Below the pieces are notes generated by a model. The model was not told where the DNA came from. It was given only the letters and a program-made list of their open reading frames with translations, and ran no database searches. From Firmicutes bacterium UBA1047 (lineage in GTDB: Bacteria; Bacillota; Clostridia; Tissierellales; Sedimentibacteraceae), in NCBI GenBank assembly GCA_002316585.1, contig DCDU01000040.1:1-16180 (forward strand): 16,180 bases of DNA, read 5' to 3'. A program made the translations under genes and the position numbers. This document shows, piece by piece, positions 1-7,639 of the stretch; the stretch's first letter is position 1, and the number at the start of each line of letters is the position of its first letter.

Positions 1-1748
1 CCCATCGTATGATGTACTGTAGGAAGTCTTTTAGCTGCATAATAAGGTGGATTCCCAAGTTTTTTATCATAAGTTGTCAGCCCTAATTCATCAACTCCGC
101 CGTCTACCACAGCATTGTAATCATCTATGGATTTTTGGAGATTAGCTGCGTCAACTCCTATTATTTCAGCCAATTCTTCAACAGTATCAGCCTTGAATGT
201 TTTTCCGAGTTTCACAGCGTTTTCAATTGCTATATCTCCTTCAGGATGCTTGTTTGTATCAGCAATTATCCACATTGTACCTCCGGGTTGTGCATAAATT
301 GCATTAACCATAACGTCACGTCTTGCATCCTCTGCAACAAATCTATTACCTTCGTTATTTACAAAAATTCTGTTTAAACCTGATGTTGCCGGAACTCCCA
401 TCATCATACCTGTTCCAACTTCTCCGTTTGGATGCAATTGGATAAGTCCCATGTCTATTAATTGAGCTCCAACCGCTTCAGCCATTACAATTCCATCACC
501 CTGTGCAGCAACACTTTGATTGGAACATCCAATGCTTTTATCCAAGTTAGCCCATATTGTATTGTATTTTTGTCTCATTTCCACATTAGCTCCAAAACCT
601 CCGGTAGCTAATACAACACCCTTATTTGCAGTGTATGTAACAGGGTTATCGCCATTCATAGCTTTAACTCCAACAACTTTACCATCGTTAATAATTAGTT
701 CTTCGGCTTTTGTATTTAATTGTATTTCAATATTATCATTTGAATCTATGTAATCTACAAATCCGAAAATTGAAGCAAACCCATCAGGATACTTGTCTTC
801 TATACCATAATGACTTCTTTGCCATATAGCCCCTGTTGCCATTCCAAGCTTATCTCTGTATTCTACACCTAAGCTCTCAATCCATTGATTTGCCGACAGA
901 GCATTATTTGCTAAAACAGTTATTAATTCAGGATTACCTTCATAGTCTCCTCCATTGTATGTTTGGAGCATATGGAGTTCAGGGCTGTCAAAAAGCCATG
1001 TATTTCCTGCCGATAAATGTTCTTCATATTGTTTTGCAATGGTTTCTTGCAGTTGTTTTTCATAATCATCATGAGGTTCTTTTTCAAGAAGCTTCGTTAA
1101 AGCATTATGATTACTTTCTGTCATTTCAGTAAGCTTTGATCTTTCTGTATCTGCAGCATTGAATGCACCACCCGAGAATATTGTACTTCCTCCAACCATT
1201 CCAAGTTTTTCAACTACTATAACCGAAGCCCCATTCTGATGAGCGGAAACAGCAGCTGCCAGTCCTGAACCTCCTGCACCTACCACTATAACATCTGCAG
1301 TGTATTCGGCTGCCTCAGGCTGTTCTTTTTCTTTTTCAACAGTCCACAATGCCATATCCGCATCTGCTTGCTCTAAACAATCTGTCACTGCGGCAATTAC
1401 AGCTCTGCTTGCAAAGGTAGCTCCGGATATTGCATCAACTGCCACTGATTGTTGCTCAACAATAGCCTCCGGAACCTTGTCGATTGCATCCCATACTCCA
1501 TGTGTTTCAAAATGTTCAGTTATTTTTACGCTCTTGATACTTGTTTCATCAACGGTTGTTTCAACAGTAACGGGTCCGTTATGTCCGTTTGCTGTAGCTG
1601 TATATGTCCCCGGAGTAAGCTTTTTATCAGAAACACTTTCCTCGGTTTCAGGTTTCTTTTCTTCAATAGGGTCCTCTGCCTGTTGACCACACCCGACGAT
1701 TGAAAATAAAATACCTAAGCAAATTAGTAAAGCAATAAATCTTTTCAT
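1..1748 (-). CDS. Lipoprotein flavin reductase, fumarate/urocanate reductase type (FMN-bind + FAD_binding_2), 3' end outside window
   Basis: The first 582 codons are present and the C-terminus lies beyond base 1. The start ATG (1746-1748) follows AGGGAGAG at 1756-1763. Residues 1-20 form a lipoprotein signal with lipobox IVGC, so Cys20 should be lipidated and the enzyme should sit outside the membrane. An FMN-binding domain spans about 45-125 and ends in DAISGAT (105-111), the family motif for covalent FMN attachment by ApbE, with Thr111 as acceptor. The FAD domain opens with GAGGSGLAA (157-165) and VVEK (178-181). Active-site-like elements are QLHP (437-440), NRFVAEDARR (468-477) and VHHTM (578-582). 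Such proteins reduce fumarate, urocanate or other enoates, and the substrate cannot be told here. There is no heme domain, so electrons must come from a membrane donor. It appears to be transcribed alone from the promoter at 1789-1817. Confidence 0.9.
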   Translation of the reverse strand, partial: MKRFIALLICLGILFSIVGCGQQAEDPIEEKKPETEESVSDKKLTPGTYTATANGHNGPVTVETTVDETSIKSVKITEHFETHGVWDAIDKVPEAIVEQQSVAVDAISGATFASRAVIAAVTDCLEQADADMALWTVEKEKEQPEAAEYTADVIVVGAGGSGLAAAVSAHQNGASVIVVEKLGMVGGSTIFSGGAFNAADTERSKLTEMTESNHNALTKLLEKEPHDDYEKQLQETIAKQYEEHLSAGNTWLFDSPELHMLQTYNGGDYEGNPELITVLANNALSANQWIESLGVEYRDKLGMATGAIWQRSHYGIEDKYPDGFASIFGFVDYIDSNDNIEIQLNTKAEELIINDGKVVGVKAMNGDNPVTYTANKGVVLATGGFGANVEMRQKYNTIWANLDKSIGCSNQSVAAQGDGIVMAEAVGAQLIDMGLIQLHPNGEVGTGMMMGVPATSGLNRIFVNNEGNRFVAEDARRDVMVNAIYAQPGGTMWIIADTNKHPEGDIAIENAVKLGKTFKADTVEELAEIIGVDAANLQKSIDDYNAVVDGGVDELGLTTYDKKLGNPPYYAAKRLPTVHHTM

Positions 1749-1788
1749 TTCACTTCTCTCCCTATTTATGTTTGTCATTTATTTGCCT

Positions 1789-1817
1789 ATTATAAATCAT
1801 ATTTTTAAAAATGTCTA
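1789..1817 (-). promoter_or_regulatory. Sigma-A promoter of the lipoprotein flavin reductase
   Basis: On the minus strand, -35 TAGACA (1812-1817) and -10 TATAAT (1789-1794) are separated by exactly 17 bp. The -10 is perfect and the -35 has one mismatch. The expected transcript start is near 1782, giving a leader of about 33 nt that contains the ribosome site. Confidence 0.75.
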
Positions 1818-1823
1818 TATAAA

Positions 1824-1837
1824 TTACAAATTTGTAA
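1824..1837. promoter_or_regulatory. Perfect 14-bp palindrome TTACAAATTTGTAA, candidate operator
   Basis: The sequence is fully self-complementary and lies six bases upstream of the -35 of the flavin reductase promoter, centred near -48. That position suits an activator or a blocking repressor. I do not recognise the regulator, and short AT-rich palindromes also arise by chance. Confidence 0.45.
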
Positions 1838-2077
1838 ACCATTATTAGAGCGTTAAAAAATTATAAATTACATGGAATCATCCTTACATATTGAACATAA
1901 TTATAAACTTTTTTAAATAAATATAATACTTGTTCTTTTCTAATGTATCAATTTAAAAGCACTCATATTATTATAACCCATTTTTTCACATGTGTCCATA
2001 GCTGTAAGCTCATCTTGCTAAGCAGAGCATCATATCACAAAGAATAATAAATAAGAACACTTGAAAGACAAAAGTTT
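1838..2077. other. Gene-free AT-rich spacer
   Basis: Between the flavin reductase promoter region and the etfA stop there is no ORF with a ribosome site on either strand, and I see no RNA gene. Right after the etfA stop, minus strand, bases 2076-2056 can form a weak imperfect stem (CAAAAGTT with AACACTTG) followed by a T-rich stretch. This is the only terminator candidate for the dehydrogenase/ETF operon. Confidence 0.5.
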
Positions 2078-3262
2078 TTATTTTGCAGATTTCTTCAGTT
2101 TTTCAATCAGTGCCGGTAGAATTTCATTTACATCTCCGACTATGCCGTAATCCGCCACCTTGAATATGGGAGCATCAGGGTCTTGGTTTACTGCTATGAT
2201 AGTATCAATATCCGCAAGACCCGCAAGGTGCTGAATTGCTCCCGATATACCGCATGCTATATATATTTTGGGAGCAACTGTCTTGCCTGTTTGCCCTACC
2301 TGCTGACTGTAGGGCATCCAGCCCATATCAACAACCGGTCTTGAAGAACCTAAGGCTCCTCCCAATACGTCCGCCAATTCCTTGGCAAGCCGGATGTTTT
2401 TTGCACTTCCCATACCCCTTCCCACGCTCACAATTATTTCCGCGTCGGACAGGGTCAGTCCCTCCGCATTGTCTATGTTTCTGACTAACTTTACTAAACC
2501 TTCCGCAGGCTGCTTTTTTATTTTCGTAATTTTCCCTTTTCTATTATAATCAGGCTCCAAGGGTTTAAAAACCTTCGGTCTTACCGTTGCCATCTGAGGC
2601 CGGTTATTTGGGCATATTATTTCCGCCATTAAATTTCCTCCGAAGGCAGGTCTTGTCTGAACTAAAAGCTTAGACTCTATGTCAATGCCTAATGCGGTGC
2701 AATCAGCAGTAAGCCCGGTTTTTAACGCGGAAGAAATATGAGGAGCCAAGGAGCGTCCCTTGGATGTAGCTCCCACCAAAACTATTTCAGGCTTATATTC
2801 ACCTATCAAATCTATTATTGCTTCGCCGTAAACATGGTCATTGAAATCATTAAGCCGGTCATCATCCATCAGAAGAACCTCATCGGCACCACAGGCAATT
2901 AATTCATCCGCAAGATTATCAATCCCATGCCCCAATAAAATTGCAGTAACCGAAACATTGAGCTGGGCTGATAATTCCCCTGCCTTTCCCAAAAGCTCCA
3001 AGGAAACTGTTTTTAACTTGCCGTATCTTTGCTCGGCGAATACCCATATCCCTTTATATTCGCTTAAATCATGCTTCACCGTTTCGTCTCTTGCGAAGTT
3101 GATTGCATTAAATTTACAGCTTTCAACACAGGAGCCGCATAATGTACATGCATCTTTTATTGCCGCCTTTTTTTCAACTATTTCTATAGCTCCGAAAGGA
3201 CATGCTCCCACACACCTTCTGCAGCCCACACATTTATCCTTTATAATATCAATACTTGCCAT
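2078..3262 (-). CDS. etfA: Electron transfer flavoprotein alpha subunit with N-terminal 2[4Fe-4S] ferredoxin domain (LctC type)
   Basis: The protein has 394 aa. Residues 1-55 are a ferredoxin domain with two CxxCxxCxxxC motifs: Cys11/14/17/21 and Cys39/42/45/49. The ETF alpha N-domain follows (about 65-230). The FAD domain carries GSSRPVVD (305-312), QVGQTG (321-326), GISGAIQH (338-345) and DYGIVGD (371-377). ETF alpha with this ferredoxin extension is typical of lactate dehydrogenase/ETF and caffeyl-CoA-type bifurcating complexes of acetogens. There, ferredoxin and NAD couple to a flavin dehydrogenase through ETF. The start ATG overlaps the etfB stop in TAATG, so the two are translationally coupled and should form one heterodimer in the cytoplasm. 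It is the last gene of the three-gene operon. Confidence 0.95.
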   Translation of the reverse strand: MASIDIIKDKCVGCRRCVGACPFGAIEIVEKKAAIKDACTLCGSCVESCKFNAINFARDETVKHDLSEYKGIWVFAEQRYGKLKTVSLELLGKAGELSAQLNVSVTAILLGHGIDNLADELIACGADEVLLMDDDRLNDFNDHVYGEAIIDLIGEYKPEIVLVGATSKGRSLAPHISSALKTGLTADCTALGIDIESKLLVQTRPAFGGNLMAEIICPNNRPQMATVRPKVFKPLEPDYNRKGKITKIKKQPAEGLVKLVRNIDNAEGLTLSDAEIIVSVGRGMGSAKNIRLAKELADVLGGALGSSRPVVDMGWMPYSQQVGQTGKTVAPKIYIACGISGAIQHLAGLADIDTIIAVNQDPDAPIFKVADYGIVGDVNEILPALIEKLKKSAK

Positions 3263-4053
3263 TACTTCACTTCCGTTCTTAATTTTAACAGTATTTCCGA
3301 CAGCTTGCCTGCCTTTTCATCAAGTGTTCCTTCAATCATTTCATTATTTGCTTCATGAACAGGCACAAAGGTTTTTCTTACCTGTGTAGGCGAGCCCTTA
3401 AGCCCCAATCTGTTTTCATCTGCATTAATATCTTCAAATGTTAAAATTTCAATTTTTGAGTTTGTGGCAGCCTTCATGCTTTTAATTGACGGAAGTCCGG
3501 GCATGTTAATTTCTTTTACCACGGTAATGAGTGCCGGCAGCTTTATTTCAATTTCTTCATATCCGTCGTCGGTAATTTTCAGACAGTGCATTTTATCGGG
3601 TTTAATTTCTACGATTTTGCTGATATCGGTAGCATAAGCAATGCCTAATGCCCCTGCGAGGCTGGGACCAACTTGAGCCGTATCTCCGTCCGTTGCCTGC
3701 TTACCGCAAATAATCAAATCAAATTCACCTATTTTTTCAATACCCTTGCTGAGGGCATAGGATGTGGCTAAAGTGTCAGCTCCCGCAAATTTGCGGTCAG
3801 TCATAAGAATCCCTTTATCAATTCTCAGTGAAATTGCTTCCTTAAGCATTTCTGCCGCGGCAGGAATACCCATGCTTAAGCCGTAAACTTCGGCTCCTGC
3901 TCTTTCCTTGATACGCACAGCCTCTTCTATGGCATATGTATCAAAGGGATTTATTATAGCGGGAACATTTTCTCTTATGATTGTGTTTGTATCCGGGTCT
4001 ATTTTAACCTCATTGGTTCCCGGCACCTGCTTAATACATACAATAATTCTCAT
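3262..4053 (-). CDS. etfB: Electron transfer flavoprotein beta subunit (LctB type)
   Basis: The protein has 263 aa, the normal length. The N-terminus VCIKQVPGTNEVKID and the stretch NPFDTYAIEEA (35-45) are standard ETF beta. GKQATDGDTAQVGP (117-130) forms the loop holding the ETF beta flavin, and its sequence is the kind found in bifurcating ETFs, where this FAD contacts NAD(H) and splits electrons. The start ATG overlaps the stop of the upstream dehydrogenase as ATGA, with GGAGGACG just before it. Partnered with etfA, it should pass electrons between NAD, the ferredoxin domain and the FAD dehydrogenase encoded first in the operon. The bifurcating assignment is inferred from sequence type and from the ferredoxin-fused partner. 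Confidence 0.95.
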   Translation of the reverse strand: MRIIVCIKQVPGTNEVKIDPDTNTIIRENVPAIINPFDTYAIEEAVRIKERAGAEVYGLSMGIPAAAEMLKEAISLRIDKGILMTDRKFAGADTLATSYALSKGIEKIGEFDLIICGKQATDGDTAQVGPSLAGALGIAYATDISKIVEIKPDKMHCLKITDDGYEEIEIKLPALITVVKEINMPGLPSIKSMKAATNSKIEILTFEDINADENRLGLKGSPTQVRKTFVPVHEANNEMIEGTLDEKAGKLSEILLKLRTEVK

Positions 4054-5654
4054 TTTACGTCCTCCTCAAATTCAAAAATAGTTCCTCTGTTAAAAATTTG
4101 AGCAGGGTCAAATAGTTTCTTTAATTTTCTCATTTCATTCAATTCTTCTTCATTATACATTTTCTTGAGAAATGGCACCTTTAATTTTCCCACACCATGC
4201 TCGGCAGAAACGGCGCCTCCCATTGCGGCTATTTTTCCCGCCCAAATGAGAAAAAGCTCCTTCCCCTTTTTATATTCGGACATATTTTGAGGTATTATGT
4301 TTACATGAAGGTGATTGTTGCCGATATGTCCGAAAATAACCGCTGTCAGATTGTTTTCTTCAATACCCTCGTTATACATCTTCATTGCATCTTTTAATTT
4401 ATTATCCGGCACCGACATATCTGTGCCTAATTTAGTAATTCTGTTATCTGTCTTTTTAATATTGTCAATTTGCATGTTTACGCATTCGGGGCATGCATGC
4501 CTGAAGTAGTGCAGCTTCTCAAGATTAGCGGGATTATATGCTACCCATGTTTCATCTTCATTTCCGCCTAATCCGTTTATAACATCCCCAAGCTTTTCAA
4601 TTTCAGTCCACACTTCATCGTTTGAGTCACTTTCTATCTCAATATACACTGCTGTGTGATAGATGTCTTTGATTTCCTGAATATTTGAAAAAGCGGCGTT
4701 TGTTTTTTGCTGGTCTCTGAGCATACATAGTGCATTGTGCGAGAAAAACTCTATAGCGGAAGGATTGAGCTCAAGATTTATATTATCCACGGTTATTTCC
4801 TGTCTGAGAGCTCGCACCAGGTCCACAGCCTTATCCTCATCAGGCATAAATATTGTAACTCCCCAATTAACCTTCTGGGTTTTGCTCAGCTCAATTTCAA
4901 TTTCACTTATAATTCCCAAGGTACCGTCAGAGCCTATGAATAAATCAATCATATCCATTCCCGGCATATTGTAATAACCGGAAGTATTCTTCCTTACATC
5001 AGGCATTTTATATTTTGGAAGTTGTCCTTTAATTTCTCGTCCGCTTTCTGTTGCAATGTGAAATTTGCTGTCACCGTCAGCAATATACTGTCCTCTTTTA
5101 ATGTTTAAAACATCTCCGTCAGCCAAAACAACCCTTAATCCTGTAATATGCTCCCGTGCCGAGCCGTATCTGTAGCTTTTGGCGCCGGAAGCATTGCAGG
5201 AAGCTATGCCTCCCATTGATGCGGAGGTTTCGGTAGGGTCCGTTGAATAAAACCACTGATTTTTTTCCATGTATTTTAATGCATTTACTGACTGTTCATC
5301 CCAATTATTTGCATTAAATGATTTATTGGATATATATTTTCTTAATTCTGACAGCAGCACCCCGGGCTGGACCGTAAGAAAAAAGCTGTCCTTTTCTTCA
5401 TCATATCTTGCACCTGTAACTTTATTCATTTTGCTTAAATTAATTATATGTCCTTTATAAGGAACAGCCGAAGCTGCAAGACCTGTTCTTGCTCCCTGAG
5501 TGGTAATTTGAATATCTTTGCGGGACATTTCCTTAACGGTCGAAATTATTTCAGCTTCCGTCTTTGGGAATGCAATGCTTTCAGCATTTCCAACCTGCCT
5601 GGATTCATCCCTTAAATATTCGCCGTACATTTTTATAAATGTATTGTTGTCCAT
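4050..5654 (-). CDS. lctD: FAD-binding 2-hydroxyacid dehydrogenase, GlcD/LctD family (probable D-lactate dehydrogenase of an ETF complex)
   Basis: The protein has 534 aa. The FAD-binding PCMH domain covers about 20-260, with GARTGLAASA (54-63), TDPTETSASMGGIASCNASGA (138-158) and FIGSDGTLGIISEIE (239-253). The FAD-oxidase C-terminal domain carries GHIGNNHLHVNI (442-453) and SAEHGVGK (483-490), whose histidines belong to the active site in this family. It has no Fe-S motif or signal peptide and is therefore cytoplasmic. A GGAGG site (5661-5665) precedes ATG 5652-5654. Next to etfBA this is the arrangement of the acetogen lactate dehydrogenase complex, in which NAD-linked lactate oxidation is paid for by reduced ferredoxin. 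At 534 aa it is longer than I expect for LctD, with extra sequence around 110-135 and 185-225, so another 2-hydroxyacid is possible. Confidence 0.85.
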   Translation of the reverse strand: MDNNTFIKMYGEYLRDESRQVGNAESIAFPKTEAEIISTVKEMSRKDIQITTQGARTGLAASAVPYKGHIINLSKMNKVTGARYDEEKDSFFLTVQPGVLLSELRKYISNKSFNANNWDEQSVNALKYMEKNQWFYSTDPTETSASMGGIASCNASGAKSYRYGSAREHITGLRVVLADGDVLNIKRGQYIADGDSKFHIATESGREIKGQLPKYKMPDVRKNTSGYYNMPGMDMIDLFIGSDGTLGIISEIEIELSKTQKVNWGVTIFMPDEDKAVDLVRALRQEITVDNINLELNPSAIEFFSHNALCMLRDQQKTNAAFSNIQEIKDIYHTAVYIEIESDSNDEVWTEIEKLGDVINGLGGNEDETWVAYNPANLEKLHYFRHACPECVNMQIDNIKKTDNRITKLGTDMSVPDNKLKDAMKMYNEGIEENNLTAVIFGHIGNNHLHVNIIPQNMSEYKKGKELFLIWAGKIAAMGGAVSAEHGVGKLKVPFLKKMYNEEELNEMRKLKKLFDPAQIFNRGTIFEFEEDVK

Positions 5655-5670
5655 GGTCTACCTCCAAAAC

Positions 5671-5691
5671 GGGAACATTCCTGTGTGTCCC
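5671..5691 (-). promoter_or_regulatory. Inverted repeat in the leader of the dehydrogenase/ETF operon
   Basis: GGGAACA (5671-5677) pairs with TGTGTCCC (5684-5691) with one bulged base and a six-base loop. It lies between the predicted transcript start and the GGAGG ribosome site, so it could be a repressor operator or an mRNA hairpin affecting translation. The regulator is not recognisable. Confidence 0.3.
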
Positions 5692-5710
5692 CCACTTCTT
5701 AATGAATAAT

Positions 5711-5739
5711 AATTTATCACATATTATCATTATAATCAA
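5711..5739 (-). promoter_or_regulatory. Sigma-A promoter of the dehydrogenase/ETF operon
   Basis: On the minus strand, TTGATT (5734-5739) and TAAATT (5711-5716) are separated by 17 bp. A TG one base upstream of the -10 gives an extended -10 (TGATAAATT). The leader would be about 50 nt. It is oriented away from the sigma-54 activator promoter at 5849-5857, so the two units are divergent. Confidence 0.55.
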
Positions 5740-5848
5740 TAACAAATAAAAAGGACATCCATCCCAATGCAGTTATATTAACCACCTTGTAATAAAAAGA
5801 ATTCAGATTACTTAATCAATCTTTAATATACTAAAAACAAAGTGTTTA

Positions 5849-5857
5849 TGATATAAT
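5849..5857 (+). promoter_or_regulatory. Extended -10 promoter of the sigma-54 activator gene
   Basis: TGATATAAT at 5849-5857 is a perfect extended -10 element (TGnTATAAT). No good -35 is seen 17 bp upstream, as expected for this promoter class. The transcript should begin near 5863-5865, downstream of the ATG at 5858. That ATG therefore cannot be the start codon if this promoter is used. Confidence 0.65.
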
Positions 5858-5920
5858 ATGTTCCATAGGGAGTACGAGCAGCTTAGTTTTTTATTAAATA
5901 GACATTTGGAGGTTAGCTTA

Positions 5921-7459
5921 TTGAACTTAATAGATATTTCAAAGAGAGTAGAGAATGAATTATTGAAAGAGGATATTAAAGAAAATGTTTATCCTATAAA
6001 TGCTTCACTCTATAAAATACCTGTAGGCAATATTGTATCGAACTTTATTTACTTGGAAAGTGATGGAGAAATTGTTGGAAAAGTTGAAACGGATTTAATT
6101 GCTTATCTTCAAATATCGGATAAAGAAGATTTATTAAAAAATATAGTAGAAAATATTGAAGAGGGAATTGTAGCAATAGACGAAAATGGGCGAATTTATT
6201 ATGCAAATTCCAGTTATTCTAAAATTTTGGGAGTTGCTCTTAGAAATGTAATCGGTAAATATATGCAGGATATTGAGAGCGAGGCAATAGTTCTTGAAGC
6301 TTTAAGAACTAAGCGACAGATAAAAAAGAAAAATCAATATATAAAAAATTTAAATAAGTATGTAAATGTAAAAATTTACCCTATTTTCAAAGAAGATATA
6401 TTTAAAGGTGTATTTTCAATTTTTAATGATACGACAGAAATAAATAATTTGAATGAAAAACTCACGAGAATGGCAAATGTTGCAAGAGAATATAATGAGA
6501 GAATAACAGCAAGAGAAAAACTAAAAGAGTTAAAAATCATTGGGAAAGATCCCGAATACCTGAGAGTAGTAGAGAAAGCGTTAACTGTATCTACTACTGA
6601 CGTAGGAATTTTAATCTTAGGAGAGAATGGAACCGGAAAGGATGTTCTTAGCAGGTTGATATTTGAAAACAGTAAGAGAAACAATGAACCGTTTATTGTT
6701 TTAAATTGTGCTGCTATTCCTGAAAGTCTGATTGAAAGTGAAATGTTTGGTTACGAGCCCGGAGCTTTTACCGGTGCAAAGAAAGCAGGAAAAATGGGTA
6801 AGTTTCAATTGGCAGATAAGGGTACTATATTTCTTGATGAAATTGGAGATATGAGTTTAGAAATGCAAGCTAAACTTTTGAGAACATTGGAAACAGGTGA
6901 GATTGAAAAAGTTGGCAGCGAAGAAAAGTTAAAGGTAGATGTGAGAGTTATAGCTGCTACAAATCGTAACCTTGAGGAAAAAATAAGGGAAGGTACTTTT
7001 AGAGAAGATTTATACTTTAGATTAAGTGTTGTTACTATAGAAATTCCACCTCTTAGAAAGAGAGGAATAGATGTTGTATTATTTTTAGAGCATTTTTTAA
7101 AAAGCTACAATATAAAATATGGTAAGAAATTATCCATGTCTGAAGAGGTTATAAAGATATTAGTAGAATATACATGGCCGGGAAATATTCGTGAGCTGAA
7201 AAATTGTATGGAACAATGTGTAATACTTACTCATGGTGAATTAATTGAGTACGAGGATTTGCCAAAGAGAATTAGAGAATCAAATTATAGTAAGGAAGTA
7301 CGTACATTAGATGAACTGCTATCAAAACAAGAATTCAAAATTATAATAGATGCATTAGAGGTAAGTGATTGGGATGTAAAGAAGGCATCGGAATTATTAT
7401 GTATTAGCGAAAGAACTCTTTATCGTAGAATGAAAAAGCATAATATTAAATTGTCATAG
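5921..7459 (+). CDS. Sigma-54-dependent transcriptional activator: N-terminal sensor, PAS, AAA+, Fis-type HTH
   Basis: I place the start at TTG 5921, eight bases after GGAGG (5908-5912), giving 512 aa. The in-frame ATG at 5858 has no ribosome site and lies inside a promoter. Counting from the TTG, about 1-75 is a sensor region I do not recognise, 75-185 is PAS-like, and 205-450 is the sigma-54 activation domain. The latter has Walker A GENGTGKD (234-241), the sigma-54-contacting loop GAFTGA (281-286) and Walker B FLDEIGD (304-310). A Fis-type helix-turn-helix ends the protein (about 465-512). There is no phosphoreceiver domain, so it should respond to a small molecule bound by the N-terminal or PAS region. 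It lies directly before a -24/-12 promoter and very probably controls that operon. The protein oligomerises on upstream sites and hydrolyses ATP to open the promoter. Confidence 0.92.
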   Translation: MNLIDISKRVENELLKEDIKENVYPINASLYKIPVGNIVSNFIYLESDGEIVGKVETDLIAYLQISDKEDLLKNIVENIEEGIVAIDENGRIYYANSSYSKILGVALRNVIGKYMQDIESEAIVLEALRTKRQIKKKNQYIKNLNKYVNVKIYPIFKEDIFKGVFSIFNDTTEINNLNEKLTRMANVAREYNERITAREKLKELKIIGKDPEYLRVVEKALTVSTTDVGILILGENGTGKDVLSRLIFENSKRNNEPFIVLNCAAIPESLIESEMFGYEPGAFTGAKKAGKMGKFQLADKGTIFLDEIGDMSLEMQAKLLRTLETGEIEKVGSEEKLKVDVRVIAATNRNLEEKIREGTFREDLYFRLSVVTIEIPPLRKRGIDVVLFLEHFLKSYNIKYGKKLSMSEEVIKILVEYTWPGNIRELKNCMEQCVILTHGELIEYEDLPKRIRESNYSKEVRTLDELLSKQEFKIIIDALEVSDWDVKKASELLCISERTLYRRMKKHNIKLS

Positions 7460-7494
7460 TTGTCTTAAAAATAAAGGTGTTTGACAAAATTGTC
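7451..7494. promoter_or_regulatory. Candidate upstream activator sites (TTGTC/GACAA repeats)
   Basis: GACAAAATTGTC (7483-7494) is a perfect inverted repeat with a two-base centre. Two further TTGTC copies sit at 7451-7455 and 7460-7464, the first overlapping the end of the activator gene. The inverted repeat is centred about 120 bp upstream of the expected sigma-54 start, in the usual range for enhancer sites of this activator class. An alternative reading is that TTGACA (7481-7486) plus TATATA (7504-7509) is a weak sigma-A promoter. Confidence 0.5.
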
Positions 7495-7547
7495 GGAAAA
7501 AAATATATATTTTTTTTTTTCAATATTTTAAAAAGTATGGAAGAATC

Positions 7548-7582
7548 AAGCATAAAGATTTATTCATGCTTTTTTGTTTTTT
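7548..7582 (+). terminator. Probable intrinsic terminator of the sigma-54 activator gene
   Basis: AAGCAT (7548-7553) pairs with ATGCTT (7566-7571), with a few additional inner pairs possible, and is followed by a T-rich tract running to 7582. The stem is short, so efficiency is uncertain. The T tract ends exactly where the -24 element of the next promoter begins. Confidence 0.45.
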
Positions 7583-7599
7583 TGGCATAAGTTTTGCTT
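7582..7599 (+). promoter_or_regulatory. Sigma-54 (-24/-12) promoter of the AtuA/HMG-CoA reductase/permease operon
   Basis: TTGGCAT-AAGTT-TTGCTT matches the sigma-54 consensus TGGCAC-N5-TTGCW with one change. The invariant GG (7584-7585) and GC (7596-7597) have the required ten-base gap. The start of transcription should be near 7609, about 31 nt before ATG 7640. A sigma-54 activator gene lies immediately upstream. Confidence 0.88.
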
Positions 7600-7639
7600 T
7601 ATTATAGTTAAATGAAAATTGAAAGGAATGATATTCAAA

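Noticed and set aside
1300..1686. Open frame on the plus strand opposite the flavin reductase N-terminus (128 codons, Ser/Ala/Val-rich).
   Set aside because: It is an antisense shadow of a recognised gene, with no ribosome site and no recognisable family.
2841..3389. Long open frame on the plus strand opposite etfA and etfB (182 codons).
   Set aside because: It has no ribosome site, has low-complexity Ser/Leu composition, and lies fully antisense to two clearly recognised genes.
5760..5800. A possible -24/-12 sigma-54 promoter on the minus strand upstream of the dehydrogenase/ETF operon (TGG...TGCA around the stretch read as GGTTAATATAACTGCA).
   Set aside because: The gap between GG and GC is 11 bases, not the required 10, and the -24 box is poor. 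A sigma-A promoter at 5711-5739 explains the operon better.
7481..7509. TTGACA and TATATA at 17 bp spacing, a possible sigma-A promoter for the AtuA operon.
   Set aside because: The -10 matches only four of six bases and the transcript would run straight into the hairpin at 7548-7571. Kept only as an alternative reading of the repeats there.
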